A stretch of DNA of 64,000 nt from Acidocella sp. 20-57-95 (GCA_002255575.1 NCAT01000001.1:1-64000); one strand, 5' to 3'. Numbered from the stretch's first letter, positions 37,307 to 48,425 are shown. A program made the numbers and translations. Notes: generated from the letters alone by a model not told the origin.

Positions 37307-37957
37307 TCATAACACTCCCGCCGCCCGCTTCAGCGTTGCCTCATCTGCAACACTTGTTAACCGCTCTGGCAAAAACCGCCGCTGAAACGCCGTAATCACT
37401 GCGGCTTCTGGTAAGCTGGTATCATACCCGATTGCTGCCAGATCCTGCATTAAATCCCCCGGCTCACCCACCGCATCGGTCCAGAACCCTACCCCCTGCC
37501 CGGCCAGCCATTGCCAGTCGAACAACTCGCCAGGGTCTTGTTTGCGGTCGGGGGCGATGTCCGAATGGCCCACCACGTTGCGTGGCGGGATTGGGTGACG
37601 GTGCAGAATCCCTAAACATAAATCGCGCACGGCCAACATCTGCACCTTTGGGAAGGCGCGATACCCCCATTCATGGCCTGGGTTCACAATCTCAATGCCG
37701 ATGGAACGATCATTTAACTGCCGCACGCCGCGCCAATAACTCACCCCGGCATGCCAGGCGCGTTTTTGCTCATCCACCAGCGCGTAAACCGTGCCATCCT
37801 CATCCACCACATAATGCGCGGAAACTTTCGCTGCCGGGTCGCGCAGCCGGTCGATCGCGGCCTGGGCAGTTTGCATACCGGTATAATGCAGCACCAGATG
37901 GTCGATGGGAGCACCCGCCGGCCGGTCGTCAAAGTTCGGCGAAGGCGCAGAGATCAA
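37307..37957 (-). CDS. N-acetylmuramoyl-L-alanine amidase (AmpD/AmiD type)
   Basis: Zinc amidase cutting the MurNAc-L-Ala bond. 216 aa. Amidase_2 fold with zinc ligands H24 (LVLHYTG), H131 and D141 (VGHSDIAPDRKQDPG), and E89 in IGIEIVN. After the catalytic domain (to about 160) comes a short C-terminal helical part (LMQDLAAIGYD, VITAFQRRFLP) that looks like a peptidoglycan-binding domain, which favours AmiD over strict AmpD. No signal peptide is evident, which favours cytoplasmic muropeptide recycling. ATGA overlap with the DnaJ-domain gene upstream. Confidence 0.9.
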   Translation of the reverse strand: MISAPSPNFDDRPAGAPIDHLVLHYTGMQTAQAAIDRLRDPAAKVSAHYVVDEDGTVYALVDEQKRAWHAGVSYWRGVRQLNDRSIGIEIVNPGHEWGYRAFPKVQMLAVRDLCLGILHRHPIPPRNVVGHSDIAPDRKQDPGELFDWQWLAGQGVGFWTDAVGEPGDLMQDLAAIGYDTSLPEAAVITAFQRRFLPERLTSVADEATLKRAAGVL

Positions 37958-38709
37958 AGCTTGCGCTCGCGCTTGATCACATCATAGGCAGCGTTGATTT
38001 TGGCAACCCGGTCGGTGGCGGCCTTCACCATGTCGGGTGCTGCGCCTTTGGAAGCCAAGCTATCCGGGTGATTTTCCCGGACCAGCAATTTCCAGCGGGC
38101 GCGAAGTTCAGCATCCGTCGCGGTGCGGTTGATGCCCAGCACTTCATAGGGGTCGATATCGATCCCCATGCCGCGCCCGGCCCGGCCCGTAGCGCCGGAA
38201 TCCAGCCCGAACAATAGGGAAACCTGCGCCAGAAACAGCATCTCGGCATTGGTCAGCGCCCCATCAGCCTTGGCGATCTGGTACAAGCCGGCCAGCACCT
38301 GCTCCAGCAAGCCTCGATTGTCAGAAAACACCAGCCCGAGTTGGCGGGCGTAAATCTCAAACCCATCAGCCGAATCCCGCGCTTGGTCGAACACCCGGCC
38401 AATATCCTGCACATGCGCGTCGGCGATGTTGAACGTGGTGCGGAACGCATCAATTTCGGCGCGGTTTACTGGCCCGTCACATTTGGCGAGCTTGGCGGCC
38501 AGGGTGGTGACAACAATGGTGAATATCTGTTCGCGCTGCCCCAATAAGGTGGCGATTCGGGCGGGGTCGAACGGAAAGCCGCGCTGGTGAAGCTGCATGA
38601 AGGCACCATTATCCAACGCATGACCGATGGAAGCGCCAAACAAAGCGCCCATCGGCCCGCCCATGGCAAAGCCTGCCATGCCGCCAAAAAACTTACCCCA
38701 ATAGCTCAT
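37954..38709 (-). CDS. TerB/DnaJ-domain protein (DjlA-like)
   Basis: 251 aa. A glycine-rich hydrophobic N-terminus (about 4-30, FFGGMAGFAMGGPMGALFG) may contact the membrane. A TerB-like helical domain follows (about 55-165, with the acidic CDGPVNRAEIDAF and KADGALTNAE repeats). The J domain closes the protein (DPYEVLGINRTATDAEL, HPD in RENHPDSL). This order is that of DjlA, a DnaK co-chaperone. Shares a transcript with the amidase. Confidence 0.88.
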   Translation of the reverse strand: MSYWGKFFGGMAGFAMGGPMGALFGASIGHALDNGAFMQLHQRGFPFDPARIATLLGQREQIFTIVVTTLAAKLAKCDGPVNRAEIDAFRTTFNIADAHVQDIGRVFDQARDSADGFEIYARQLGLVFSDNRGLLEQVLAGLYQIAKADGALTNAEMLFLAQVSLLFGLDSGATGRAGRGMGIDIDPYEVLGINRTATDAELRARWKLLVRENHPDSLASKGAAPDMVKAATDRVAKINAAYDVIKRERKL

Positions 38710-38788
38710 GGCGCTTCATAACATGCTCCGGCCCTTGAACCCAACCGCACAATACAGCATCACCTAAGCATAATTTTGAGTAGGTTGG

Positions 38789-41700
38789 ATGGCAGGCTGG
38801 CAATTTTGGATTGATCGGGGCGGTACCTTTACGGACATCGTGGCGCGCGATCCGCAAGGCCGGCTGATGACCAAAAAGCTGCTTTCGGAAAATCCCGGGC
38901 GCTATAAGGACGCCGCTTTGGCAGGCATCGCCTCGCTGGCAGCAGGTGCTCCGGTTGAGTCCGTGAAAATGGGCACCACAGTGGCCACCAACGCGCTGTT
39001 GGAGCGCAAAGGCGTGCCGGTATTGCTGCTGACCAATCGCGGCTTTGCCGACCTGCTGCGGATTGGCAACCAGGCGCGGCCCCGGCTGTTCGACCTCGAC
39101 ATCAAACTGCCCTCGATGCTGTACGCCCGCGTGGCGGAGGTTTCCGGCCGGGTGGCGGTGGATGGTCGCGAGATTGAGGCACTGGATGAAGCCGAGGCGC
39201 TGGCGATTCTGCTTGAAGCCAAGGCGGCAGGCATTTCGGCAGTGGCGGTGGCGCTGATCCATGCCTGGAAATACCCGGCGCATGAAACCCGCCTGGGAGA
39301 ACTGGCCGCAAAGGCAGGGTTTACCCAAATTTCATTAAGCCATGTGGCCAGCCCTTTGCTCCGGCTGGTGCCGCGTGGGGATACCACGGTGGCGGATGCG
39401 TATCTTTCCCCCGTTTTGCGCCATTATATTGACCAGGTGGCGGCAGGGCTCGGCGATGCAAAATTATATTTCATGCAATCCCATGGCGGCTTGGCAGAGC
39501 GGGATAATTTCTCCGGTAAGGATGCGATTCTCTCCGGCCCCGCCGGGGGCATTGTGGGGGCCGCGCGAACTGCCGCGATGGCAGGGTTTTCCCGCGTTAT
39601 CGGGTTCGACATGGGCGGCACCTCGACCGATGTGGCTTTGTATGACGGCGCATTTGAACGCAGCTTCGAGACCGAAATTGCCGGTGTGCGCCTGCGGGCG
39701 CCGATGCTGGCGATTAACACGGTGGCGGCGGGCGGTGGCTCAATTTTGAGTTTCGATGGGGCGCGGCTGCGTGTGGGTCCCGAGAGTGCCGGGGCCAATC
39801 CAGGCCCAGCCTGCTACCGCAATGGCGGGCCGCTGACCGTTACCGATGCCAATGTGATGGTGGGTAAAATTCAGCCCTCACATTTTCCAGCCATTTTCGG
39901 GCCGGAAGGCAATGCGGCTTTGGACGCTGAGATTGTACGCGCCAAGTTTGCCGCATTGGCCGCGCAGGTGGCGCAAGCGACCGGCGTTTCGCGCACGGCG
40001 GAGGCATTGGCAGAAGGGTTTATCGCCATTGCGGTTGCTAATATGGCGCATGCCGTGAGGCAAATTTCTACCCAGAAAGGCCGCAACCCGGCAGATTTTG
40101 TCCTCACCAGCTTTGGTGGCGCCGGCGGGCAGCATGCGTGCCTGGTGGCCGATGAGCTAGGCATGGACCAAATTTTCATTCACCCGTTGGCAGGGGTGCT
40201 CTCAGCCTATGGGATGGGCCTTGCGGATTTTTCGGTGCTGCGCGAACAAGCCGCCGAGCTCAGCTTTACGCCTGCCGCCATGGTAACATTGCAGAGCATA
40301 GCAGATGATTTGCAAAACGCTGCAACCGCCGCGTTACAGGCCCAGCATGTTGCCGAGGCGGCGATATCAACACGCCATTTCGTGCATCTGCGCTACGCTG
40401 GCACCGACGCGCCGTTGCAGGTGGAACTGACAAATTATGTTCAAATGCTTGCCGCTTTTGAAGCTGCGCATAAACAGCTATTTGGATTTGTGACGCCAGA
40501 AAAGCCGCTGATTGCTGAGACCGTCTCTGTTGAAGCGATGGCACCGGGCGAAGCGGTGGTTGAACCAACATTACCTAGCCGGAGCGCGGATAAATTACTG
40601 CCGGTAGATGAGGTTACTATTTTCACGGGCGGCAAAGCCGCGGCAAGCCAGGTATTTGAACGCACGGCTTTGCTGGCCGGGGATAAAATCTGCGGCCCTG
40701 CGATGATCCGCGAGGCGAATGCCACCACCATCATCGAACCCGGTTGGCAGGCTGAAATTACTGCGCGCAACCATGTGATTTTACGGCGCGTGACAGCACG
40801 TGAAACCGCGTCGGTTTCTGACATTCAGCGGGCCGACCCGGTGCTGCTGGAATTATTCAACAACCTGTTCATGGCAGTGGCAGAGCAAAGCGGCACTGTG
40901 CTGCGTAACACCGCGCAGAGTGTGAATATTAAAGAACGCCTCGATTTTTCATGCGCTATTTTCGATGCCGAAGGTGGGCTGATTGCAAACGCCCCGCATG
41001 TGCCTGTCCATTTGGGCGCGATGGGTGAAAGTGTGCGCACCGTGATTCGCAGCCGGGGGAATACGCTAAAGCCCGGCGACGCAGTGGCACTGAATAATCC
41101 ATTCGCAGGTGGTACACATTTGCCGGACATTACATTGATCACACCGGTATTCGATGAGGCGGGCACAAATATTCGGTTTTTTGTCGCCTGCCGTGGGCAC
41201 CATGCTGATGTGGGCGGATTGACGCCCGGCTCTACACCGCCTTTTTCCAAAACGCTCGAAGATGAGGGGGTGGTCATTGATGATTTTCTGTTGCTATCCA
41301 GCGGTGTTTTTCAGGAAGCTGTGTTTCGAGATGTTCTCGCCAGCGCCAAATACCCGGCCCGCAACCCAGACCAAAATATAGCCGACATGCAGGCACAAAT
41401 TGCCGCCAATGAAACGGGTGTGCAAGCGCTCAATGCGGTGATCAGCCGCTATGGCTGGAATGTGGTTTCCGCCTACATGGGACATGTTAAAAACAATGCC
41501 GAGGCCGCCATTCGCCGTGTCATTGGCAAACTGCAGTATGGCGCATTTGATTATACGATGGATGACGATACGCCCTTGAAGGTGAGGGTTTCCATCAACC
41601 ACCAAGACCAATCAGCGGTGATTGATTTTACGGGTACGGGCAAGCCAGCCACACCAAATAATTTCAACGCGCCACCGGCCGTGACCACCGCCGCTGTGCT

Positions 41701-42364
41701 TTATGCGTTCCGCTGTCTGGTGGGGGCTGATATTCCTTTGAATGAGGGCTGCCTCCAACCATTAAAAATCATTATTCCACGTGGATGTTTTCTCTCCCCT
41801 GCGCCGGGGGCGGCGGTGGTGGCCGGCAATACGGAAGTAAGTCAAGCCGTGACGGTAGCGTTACTGGGTGCGCTGGGTGCGTGTGCAGCCTCGCAGGCGA
41901 CAATGAATAATTTTCTATTTGGCGATGCCACACGGCAATATTATGAAACCATCTGCGGCGGCGCCGGTGCCGGACCGGGCTTTGCTGGCACCTCGGCCGT
42001 GCATACCCATATGACCAATACGCGCATGACCGACCCTGAAATTATGGAGCTGCGTTACCCTGTGCGCATCGAGGCATTCTCGATCCGTACCGGCTCTGGA
42101 GGTGGTGGGAAATATCAAGGCGGCGATGGCGTTATTCGTAAATTGCGTTTCCTTGAGCCAATGACCGCCACCATTGTGTCCTCACGCCGCCGCCAAGGGC
42201 CGTTTGGCTTGCAGGGTGGACATGCCGGCGCGGTTGGCCGGCAATGGGTGGAACGGTCCGACGGTCTGGTGGAAATTCTCGGTGGCTGCGCCAAGGCTGA
42301 ACTCAACGCTGGTGATATATTCGTGATTGAAACGCCCGGTGGCGGCGGTTTCGGGGCCATATGA
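38789..42364 (+). CDS. 5-oxoprolinase (ATP-hydrolysing), HyuA-HyuB fusion
   Basis: 1191 aa. The N-terminal HyuA part (about 1-680) starts FWIDRGGTFTDIVARDPQG and carries the actin-like ATP motif FDMGGTSTDVALYDG; the C-terminal HyuB part (about 690-1191) has NIKERLDFSCAIFD, HLGAMGESVRTVI, NNPFAGGTHLPDITLITPVF and GGGGKYQGGDGVIR. The fused arrangement and the length fit 5-oxoprolinase, which opens 5-oxo-L-proline to glutamate with ATP, rather than separate hydantoinase subunits. gor at the other end of the window is another glutathione-cycle gene, but they are not linked. ATGA overlap with the AsmA-like gene. Confidence 0.9.
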   Translation: MAGWQFWIDRGGTFTDIVARDPQGRLMTKKLLSENPGRYKDAALAGIASLAAGAPVESVKMGTTVATNALLERKGVPVLLLTNRGFADLLRIGNQARPRLFDLDIKLPSMLYARVAEVSGRVAVDGREIEALDEAEALAILLEAKAAGISAVAVALIHAWKYPAHETRLGELAAKAGFTQISLSHVASPLLRLVPRGDTTVADAYLSPVLRHYIDQVAAGLGDAKLYFMQSHGGLAERDNFSGKDAILSGPAGGIVGAARTAAMAGFSRVIGFDMGGTSTDVALYDGAFERSFETEIAGVRLRAPMLAINTVAAGGGSILSFDGARLRVGPESAGANPGPACYRNGGPLTVTDANVMVGKIQPSHFPAIFGPEGNAALDAEIVRAKFAALAAQVAQATGVSRTAEALAEGFIAIAVANMAHAVRQISTQKGRNPADFVLTSFGGAGGQHACLVADELGMDQIFIHPLAGVLSAYGMGLADFSVLREQAAELSFTPAAMVTLQSIADDLQNAATAALQAQHVAEAAISTRHFVHLRYAGTDAPLQVELTNYVQMLAAFEAAHKQLFGFVTPEKPLIAETVSVEAMAPGEAVVEPTLPSRSADKLLPVDEVTIFTGGKAAASQVFERTALLAGDKICGPAMIREANATTIIEPGWQAEITARNHVILRRVTARETASVSDIQRADPVLLELFNNLFMAVAEQSGTVLRNTAQSVNIKERLDFSCAIFDAEGGLIANAPHVPVHLGAMGESVRTVIRSRGNTLKPGDAVALNNPFAGGTHLPDITLITPVFDEAGTNIRFFVACRGHHADVGGLTPGSTPPFSKTLEDEGVVIDDFLLLSSGVFQEAVFRDVLASAKYPARNPDQNIADMQAQIAANETGVQALNAVISRYGWNVVSAYMGHVKNNAEAAIRRVIGKLQYGAFDYTMDDDTPLKVRVSINHQDQSAVIDFTGTGKPATPNNFNAPPAVTTAAVLYAFRCLVGADIPLNEGCLQPLKIIIPRGCFLSPAPGAAVVAGNTEVSQAVTVALLGALGACAASQATMNNFLFGDATRQYYETICGGAGAGPGFAGTSAVHTHMTNTRMTDPEIMELRYPVRIEAFSIRTGSGGGGKYQGGDGVIRKLRFLEPMTATIVSSRRRQGPFGLQGGHAGAVGRQWVERSDGLVEILGGCAKAELNAGDIFVIETPGGGGFGAI

Positions 42365-45165
42365 AACGGTCAACCATCTTCTGGCTGTTATTGCCGCTGG
42401 GGCTTATCATCCTGGCAGGCAGCCTAATCCTCGCATTGCCTGATTTGGTTTCATCTCCGCAAAACCGTTCGACGATCGAATCACTGGCATCTTCCCTCAC
42501 AGGTAGCCAGGTTCATATCGCTGGTAATCTGTCGCTCGCGCTGAGGCCGGCGCCGCAACTAATTGCGAATGACGTTACGATCACCGGCCCGGATGCCGAA
42601 ACAATCACCGCCAAATCGCTGACAATTGACATCGCCCTCAGCCCGCTTTTGCATGGCAAATTAAGTGCCAGCAGCCTAATGCTGCAAACGCCCAATATTG
42701 TTTTTCCTTGGCCTTTGCCGCGCGGTGTAATATCGATCGCACCACCCCCCTGGCTGACGACCTTGCATGCGCAGATTAATAACGGTCGCATCAGCATTGG
42801 CGCGCTTAACTTTACCAATGTCTCGGCAGATATTTTTACCGGCGCTGAAGGTGCTTTGTCGGTTGCAGGCAATGGCGCCTTGCTTGGCCAACATGTCGAT
42901 GTCACGCTCAGCCTGGGCGCGCTTGATACAACCGCAACCGCACCGCTCACGATTGATGTCAAACAGGGCAAGAGCGCACTTCATCTTTCGGGAACGGCTT
43001 CGACTGCCAACTCATTTACCGGAACCTTTGCAGTAACCTCAGGCGATATTCATTGGCTGACCAACGATGCCACCCAAGCATTAAGTGCAACCGGTGCCAT
43101 CAAAGCTGATCCCGGCAACATTCTCGTGAGCGATGTGAAGGTCTTGCAAGGTCATGCCCAATTGCACGGTGATATGAGCATCGATTTCACCAAGCCTGCA
43201 TTAGACCTCCATATGAACGGAGACAATCTCGCAATACAGCCAGATGCATCAAAGTTACATTTCCCTGCTTTGGGCGGTCTCAGCGTTCATGGCGTGGTCT
43301 CACTTGATCATTCCAGCGTGAATCAAATTGATTTTTCTCATTTACTGGTGGATGCAACGTTATCGAACGCGGGTGTGAATATTGCCAACGCGTCAGCGAC
43401 AATGGCGGGAGATTCAAATATCAGCCTCGTCGGAACGCTTGACCCATCCGGTCAATTGCAAGCCAACTGGCAGTTAAGCAGCGCAGATATTCTTGGCATT
43501 ACCGCTGCATTGGGACGTAAGATCAACCTGGCTGAGCCATGGCCCGCTCAACTCACAGGGACGATTGATGGAACCTCGAACAAGCTGGCTGTGGCGCATA
43601 TCAATGGCGTTCTTGGTAACGCCCATGTTACTGGAACGGCAGCCATTCACCGCACGCTCGACAGAAACAGCGTCAATGGTCAACTGCATTTTTCACAAAT
43701 CGACTTAACCCCCGTGGCAGCGACCCTGGACCATTTCACACCAACTGCAAATCTATCTGCGAATTTTGAAATTACTGCCGATCACGCAAGCTATGAAAAA
43801 ATTGCGATGTCTCATCTGTTAATCGATGCTGGGCTGGATCAGCAATTGACGGTTCGGCAACTCACCGCCTCACTCTATAATGGCATCATCGCGGCCAGCT
43901 TTACCGTGGCACCCGGCGGCCAAATTTCATCAGCGCGGGCATTGCTCTCCGTTCCTTCGGCAGAGCCTTTGGCCGCATTGCTGCCATCAAATCTTCAACC
44001 GCCTGTCGCCGTTGCCAACGCGCCGCTCGCCGCAACGATCATCGCTTCTGGGCCGGCCAACGCATTGGCGACCAGCTTCACGCTCTCGCTGGGTGATTTT
44101 AACCTGACAGCTTCACCCATTGTTGACCTTGTGAACCTTAAAGCCAACGGTGCGCTGACCCTCCACCACCCGAGCGCGATTGCCGCGTTCAAAAATTTTG
44201 GCCTGGCCGGAAGTTTGGCTTGGCCGGGTGCTGGCTCAATCTCGCTACGCGCCAATATGTTGCTGTCCCCAACCCAAAGCGGGCTGCCGGATTTTGTGCT
44301 CTCGATGGGAGACTTGACCGCTGCAGGCCGGATTTTAATCACCCCTGACAATAAAGTCACCGGCCAGATTACTGCCGACACTTTAGCGTTGCCACCGTTG
44401 GCCAATAATTTAACACCGGTTTGGAATGTGATTGGCGTCACCAACGGCGCAATTGAAATGTCGGCCAATCGCGTCCTGTTCAATGGGCAGAAAATTCTTG
44501 GAGCAAGTACAGCCAGCATCGCCCTTCATCAAAATGATGCGACGCTGACAATTCAACACGCCGTTCTTGGCAACGGCAATGTGACTGGCACAATATCAGC
44601 CACGACCGCCCCGGCAACGCCACCGAGCCTTGCCACAGCGCTGACATTGCAAGCGATCGACCTGTCATCGATTCAATTGCCCTTGGTATTTCCAATAACT
44701 TTGCCCAGCGGCGTGGCAGATGCGCAAGTCAACCTTACTGCCTCCGGCTTTGCACCCACGGCCTGGCTAGCAACATTGAATGGCACAGCCACCATGCAGG
44801 CAAAATCCGGGACCGTTGCAGGTTTCAACCTCGCTGGCCTTAGCGCTGCATTACCTTTAGCTGGGAAAACAGCATTGCGGGCGGCCTGCCTCGCCGGCAC
44901 ATCCTCATACGACCAGCTCGGCATGACGGCGACCATCGATCATGGTATTTTGAAAATCACCAGCGCCAATTTACAAGGACCCGCAGGGTCAGGCTCGGTG
45001 TCCGGCACAATCGATTTACCGGACCAGGATCTGGCTTTGAATTTCAGCCTGTTGCCGAAGGTGCGCACACCGCCAGTGGTTGGGCTCTCGGTCGTTGGGC
45101 CATGGGCAAAGCCACACCGAATACCCGACCTGCGAGCTGCGTCGCGCTGGCAGGCTACGAATTGA
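42361..45165 (+). CDS. AsmA-family protein
   Basis: 934 aa. An N-terminal membrane anchor (about 5-27, IFWLLLPLGLIILAGSLILAL) is followed by a very long periplasmic region, rich in beta-strands with a repeating lipid-groove character, and the C-terminal AsmA signature (VAGFNLAGLSAALPLAG, YDQLGMTATIDHGILKITSANLQGPAGSGSVSGTIDLPDQDLALNFSL). Members are thought to bridge the periplasm and move phospholipid to the outer membrane or to affect its assembly. ATGA overlap with the oxoprolinase gene. The last 11 nt overlap the end of nadC on the opposite strand. Confidence 0.88.
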   Translation: MKRSTIFWLLLPLGLIILAGSLILALPDLVSSPQNRSTIESLASSLTGSQVHIAGNLSLALRPAPQLIANDVTITGPDAETITAKSLTIDIALSPLLHGKLSASSLMLQTPNIVFPWPLPRGVISIAPPPWLTTLHAQINNGRISIGALNFTNVSADIFTGAEGALSVAGNGALLGQHVDVTLSLGALDTTATAPLTIDVKQGKSALHLSGTASTANSFTGTFAVTSGDIHWLTNDATQALSATGAIKADPGNILVSDVKVLQGHAQLHGDMSIDFTKPALDLHMNGDNLAIQPDASKLHFPALGGLSVHGVVSLDHSSVNQIDFSHLLVDATLSNAGVNIANASATMAGDSNISLVGTLDPSGQLQANWQLSSADILGITAALGRKINLAEPWPAQLTGTIDGTSNKLAVAHINGVLGNAHVTGTAAIHRTLDRNSVNGQLHFSQIDLTPVAATLDHFTPTANLSANFEITADHASYEKIAMSHLLIDAGLDQQLTVRQLTASLYNGIIAASFTVAPGGQISSARALLSVPSAEPLAALLPSNLQPPVAVANAPLAATIIASGPANALATSFTLSLGDFNLTASPIVDLVNLKANGALTLHHPSAIAAFKNFGLAGSLAWPGAGSISLRANMLLSPTQSGLPDFVLSMGDLTAAGRILITPDNKVTGQITADTLALPPLANNLTPVWNVIGVTNGAIEMSANRVLFNGQKILGASTASIALHQNDATLTIQHAVLGNGNVTGTISATTAPATPPSLATALTLQAIDLSSIQLPLVFPITLPSGVADAQVNLTASGFAPTAWLATLNGTATMQAKSGTVAGFNLAGLSAALPLAGKTALRAACLAGTSSYDQLGMTATIDHGILKITSANLQGPAGSGSVSGTIDLPDQDLALNFSLLPKVRTPPVVGLSVVGPWAKPHRIPDLRAASRWQATN

Positions 45166-45997
45166 AATCCAAACCGATATCTAGCACGCGTACCGTGTGC
45201 GTCAGCCAGCCGGCGGAGAGATAATCAACCCCGGTTTCGGCAATGGCGGGTGCGGTGGCGGGCGAAATTCGGCCTGAGGCTTCGCAGATTGCGCGGCCAC
45301 CAATCATCGCTACGGCTTCGCGCAGCATGTCCGTGTTGAAGTTATCAAGTAAAATCACATCCACGCCTTCATCCAAAGCCTCGGCGAGCTGGGCCATGGA
45401 ATCTACTTCCAGTTCAATTTTCACCAGATGGCCAGCGGCTTTTTTGGCGGCCTGCAAAACTTGGCGAATGCCACCTGCAATGGCGACGTGATTGTCTTTG
45501 ATGAGAATGGCATCATCCAAGCCATAACGATGATTGCTCCCGCCGCCACAACGCACGGCATATTTTTGCGCAAAGCGAAGCCCCGGCATGGTTTTGCGGG
45601 TGCAGGTGATGCGCGCTTTAGTATGTGCGATGGCGTCTGCGATACCGCGCGTGGCAGTGGCAATGCCTGAGAGATGGCCGAGAAAATTTAGTGCCACACG
45701 CTCGCCCGAGAGAATGCCCCGCGCCGGGCCTGAGATGGTGGCAATCACGTCACCGGGTGAAAGCCGTGTTCCATCGGGCATGAACACCGTGAAATCAATT
45801 GAAGGGTCGATGAGGGCAAATGACGTGCGCGCAAAATCCAGCCCCGCCACCACGCCGGCATCACGCGCCACCAGCGCACAATTGGCACGGCTGCCAGCGG
45901 GGATCACGGCATCGCTGGTAATATCGCCGGCGCGGCCAAGATCTTCCAGCAGCCCAGCGCGAACCGCCTGTTCAACGAGCAAATAGGGCAGGCTCAT
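45155..45997 (-). CDS. nadC: Quinolinate phosphoribosyltransferase (nicotinate-nucleotide pyrophosphorylase)
   Basis: Makes nicotinate mononucleotide from quinolinate and PRPP with release of CO2. 280 aa. ALVARDAGVVAGL, LNFLGHLSGIAT, TCTRKTMPGLRFAQKYAVRCGGGSNHRYGL, IKDNH, and the C-terminal LDNFNTDML, EASGRISP and YLSAGWLTH motifs. Third gene of nadABC, 4-nt overlap with nadB. Confidence 0.96.
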   Translation of the reverse strand: MSLPYLLVEQAVRAGLLEDLGRAGDITSDAVIPAGSRANCALVARDAGVVAGLDFARTSFALIDPSIDFTVFMPDGTRLSPGDVIATISGPARGILSGERVALNFLGHLSGIATATRGIADAIAHTKARITCTRKTMPGLRFAQKYAVRCGGGSNHRYGLDDAILIKDNHVAIAGGIRQVLQAAKKAAGHLVKIELEVDSMAQLAEALDEGVDVILLDNFNTDMLREAVAMIGGRAICEASGRISPATAPAIAETGVDYLSAGWLTHTVRVLDIGLDFNS

Positions 45998-47460
45998 GCG
46001 GCGCGCTTCATTTCAGGCAAGACGCCAATATGGGTGATAAAGGACTGCGCTAATGCCGGGTTTGTTGCCGGGTAGTCGGTTCTAAACTGGCCGCCACGGC
46101 TTTCCTCGCGCTGCAATGCTGCTTGCGCCATCAAGGCGGCGATTAAGGCTGCATCAGACTGCGCAGCCAGCGGCAGTAATGCGTGAATGGCTTGGCGGAG
46201 AGCTTCCGCAGAACGTAAAATACCAAGATTTTGGCTGCAAATTTTACGGATCTCTGGTAGAAATTTAACAATCTGTGGCAGGCTGGTCAGCTTCGGAATA
46301 TCTGCCCGTAGCTGAACTTCACGCGCATTGATCGCAGCGGCGGCATCGCGCCCTGTGACCATCGCTTCCAATAATGAATTGCTGGCCAAGCGGTTGGCCC
46401 CATGCAAGCCGGTCGCTGCGGCTTCTCCGCAGGCAAATAACCCGTGCACGCTGCTTTCACTCTGGGCATCCACCGCGATGCCGCCCATATGGTAATGCGC
46501 GGCAGGGCGTACGGGGATCGGTTGGGTCGTGGGGTCGATACCATTTGCACGACAGACCGCAAAAATACTCGGAAATTTTTCAGCCGGTACGTCGCGGGCA
46601 TCCAAAAATACCGCATCACCCTCGGCATATTTCGCAGCCACGGCGCGGGCCACAATATCCCGCGCGGCCAGGTCACCACCCTGCATGAAAGGCTGCCCGG
46701 CATTATCAACAAACACCGCCCCTTCACCACGCACCGCCTCGCTAATCAGCGGCATGGGGTCCAGGCCACACGCCAAAGCCGTTGGGTGGAACTGCATAAA
46801 TTCAAGGTCGCGCAAATTTGCCCCGGCGCGCGCCGCCAGCGCCAGGCCGGCGCCCGTTGCCGTTGGCGGGTTGGTGGTATGGGCAAACAAGCCGCCAACG
46901 CCACCGCTCGCGATGATCACGTTCGCGGTTGCCAGCACCTGCGCGCCATTCGCATCGCGGAACTGCACCCCATGCACTTGGTTGTCTTTGGTAAAAATAT
47001 GCTCGGCAACAGCATGTTCCAGTACCGTAATGCTTGGCGTATTGCGCACGGCCTTAACCAATACCCGCATCACTTCAGCGCCGGTCGCGTCTTTGGCGTG
47101 CACGATGCGGCGGCGTGAATGCGCGGCCTCCAACCCCAATGCCAACGTACCATCCGCGTTACGGCCAAAGTCAGCGCCATATTTCAGCAGGGTTTCAATC
47201 ACCCAAGGCCCGCTTTCAACAATACGTGCTACGGTTGCAGGGTCGCACAGCCCAGCCCCCGCGGCGATTGTATCGGCTACGTGCAAGCGAAAATCATCAT
47301 CGGGCCCAACCACCGCCGCGATGCCGCCTTGCGCCCAGCCACTTGCCGCGTTGCCGCCCAAGCTGCCGCCGCACAGCAAAACCACGGGTCGCGGTGCCAG
47401 GCAAAGCGCAGCCGTTAAGCCCGCCGCACCGCCACCAATAATCACCGGCCGGTTGTTCAT
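45994..47460 (-). CDS. nadB: L-aspartate oxidase
   Basis: FAD enzyme oxidising aspartate to iminoaspartate. 488 aa. FAD loop [23 protein letters not shown], the DSxxHxxDT-type stretch [48 protein letters not shown] (active site) and [16 protein letters not shown]. The C-terminal helical domain follows. The His-Tyr-His-Met-Gly-Gly and catalytic Arg region support aspartate oxidase over fumarate reductase, as does the nadA/nadC context. ATGA overlap on both sides. Confidence 0.96.
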   Translation of the reverse strand: MNNRPVIIGGGAAGLTAALCLAPRPVVLLCGGSLGGNAASGWAQGGIAAVVGPDDDFRLHVADTIAAGAGLCDPATVARIVESGPWVIETLLKYGADFGRNADGTLALGLEAAHSRRRIVHAKDATGAEVMRVLVKAVRNTPSITVLEHAVAEHIFTKDNQVHGVQFRDANGAQVLATANVIIASGGVGGLFAHTTNPPTATGAGLALAARAGANLRDLEFMQFHPTALACGLDPMPLISEAVRGEGAVFVDNAGQPFMQGGDLAARDIVARAVAAKYAEGDAVFLDARDVPAEKFPSIFAVCRANGIDPTTQPIPVRPAAHYHMGGIAVDAQSESSVHGLFACGEAAATGLHGANRLASNSLLEAMVTGRDAAAAINAREVQLRADIPKLTSLPQIVKFLPEIRKICSQNLGILRSAEALRQAIHALLPLAAQSDAALIAALMAQAALQREESRGGQFRTDYPATNPALAQSFITHIGVLPEMKRAA

Positions 47461-48425
47461 GGCACGGCCAGCATACGTTCAACGGAAAGCCGCGCCCGTG
47501 CCATCAAGGCCGGGTCAATGACCACCTCGGTCTGCATGGTTTCCAAGGTTTCCCGGATATTGCCGAGTGTGATGCGCTTCATATGCGGGCAGAGATTGCA
47601 CGGGCGGATAAATTCGGTGCCAGGGTGAGACGCTGCCACATTATCGCTCATTGAGCATTCAGTGATCAGCACCACGCGGGCGGGCTTTTCGTTGGTCACA
47701 TAATCGCTCATCGCGGCGGTCGAGCCCGCAAAATCCGCTTGTGCCACCACCTCTGGCGGGCATTCCGGGTGGGCCAGCACGATCAAACCAGGGTGTGCTG
47801 CCCGCAGATTGATAATCTCCTGCGGCGTGAAACGCTCATGCACTTCGCAGTGTCCGGCCCAGGAGATCACTTTCACATTGGTCTGTGCGGCAATGTTCTG
47901 TGCGAGGAATTCATCCGGCAGCATGATCACTTCCGGCACGCCCAGGCTTTCGACAATTTTCTTAGCGTTGCCGGAGGTGCAGCAGATATCCGATTCCGCT
48001 TTCACCGCTGCCGAGGTGTTTACATAGGCCACCACCGGCACGCCGGGGTAACGCTGGCGCAGCAGTTTGATATCCGCTGGCGTGATGCTTTCCGCGAGCG
48101 AGCAGCCCGCCCGGTTATCGGGGATCAGCACGGTTTTGGACGGGTTCAGCAGCTTGGCGGTCTCGGCCATGAAATGCACGCCAGCCAGCACGATCACGTC
48201 GGCATCCACCCGCATCGCTTCACGCGCCAGCGCCAGACTATCCCCTACGATATCCGCCACGCCGTGGAAAATTTCCGGCGTCTGATAATTATGCGCCAGG
48301 ATCACCGCATTGCGCTCACGCTTCAGCTTCTGGATCGCCTCAATATCCGGCGTGAACAGCGCCCATTCGGCAGGCGGAATGATGCGGGAAACACGTTGGT
48401 AGAGGTCGGTCAGGTCTAGCGGCAT
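47457..48425 (-). CDS. nadA: Quinolinate synthase
   Basis: Iron-sulfur enzyme condensing iminoaspartate with dihydroxyacetone phosphate. 322 aa. [29 protein letters not shown], the three likely [4Fe-4S] cysteines in [19 protein letters not shown] and [11 protein letters not shown], and the CTSGNA loop. First gene of nadABC. GGAG precedes ATG 48425 directly after a perfect 8-3-8 inverted repeat. Confidence 0.96.
   Translation of the reverse strand: MPLDLTDLYQRVSRIIPPAEWALFTPDIEAIQKLKRERNAVILAHNYQTPEIFHGVADIVGDSLALAREAMRVDADVIVLAGVHFMAETAKLLNPSKTVLIPDNRAGCSLAESITPADIKLLRQRYPGVPVVAYVNTSAAVKAESDICCTSGNAKKIVESLGVPEVIMLPDEFLAQNIAAQTNVKVISWAGHCEVHERFTPQEIINLRAAHPGLIVLAHPECPPEVVAQADFAGSTAAMSDYVTNEKPARVVLITECSMSDNVAASHPGTEFIRPCNLCPHMKRITLGNIRETLETMQTEVVIDPALMARARLSVERMLAVP

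Noticed and set aside
37282-37312. Second minicistron between the amidase stop and the AT-rich orphan gene
   Set aside because: ATG overlaps the amidase stop and runs ten codons into the next start, but the gene looks recently acquired and AT-rich DNA makes such a frame likely by chance.
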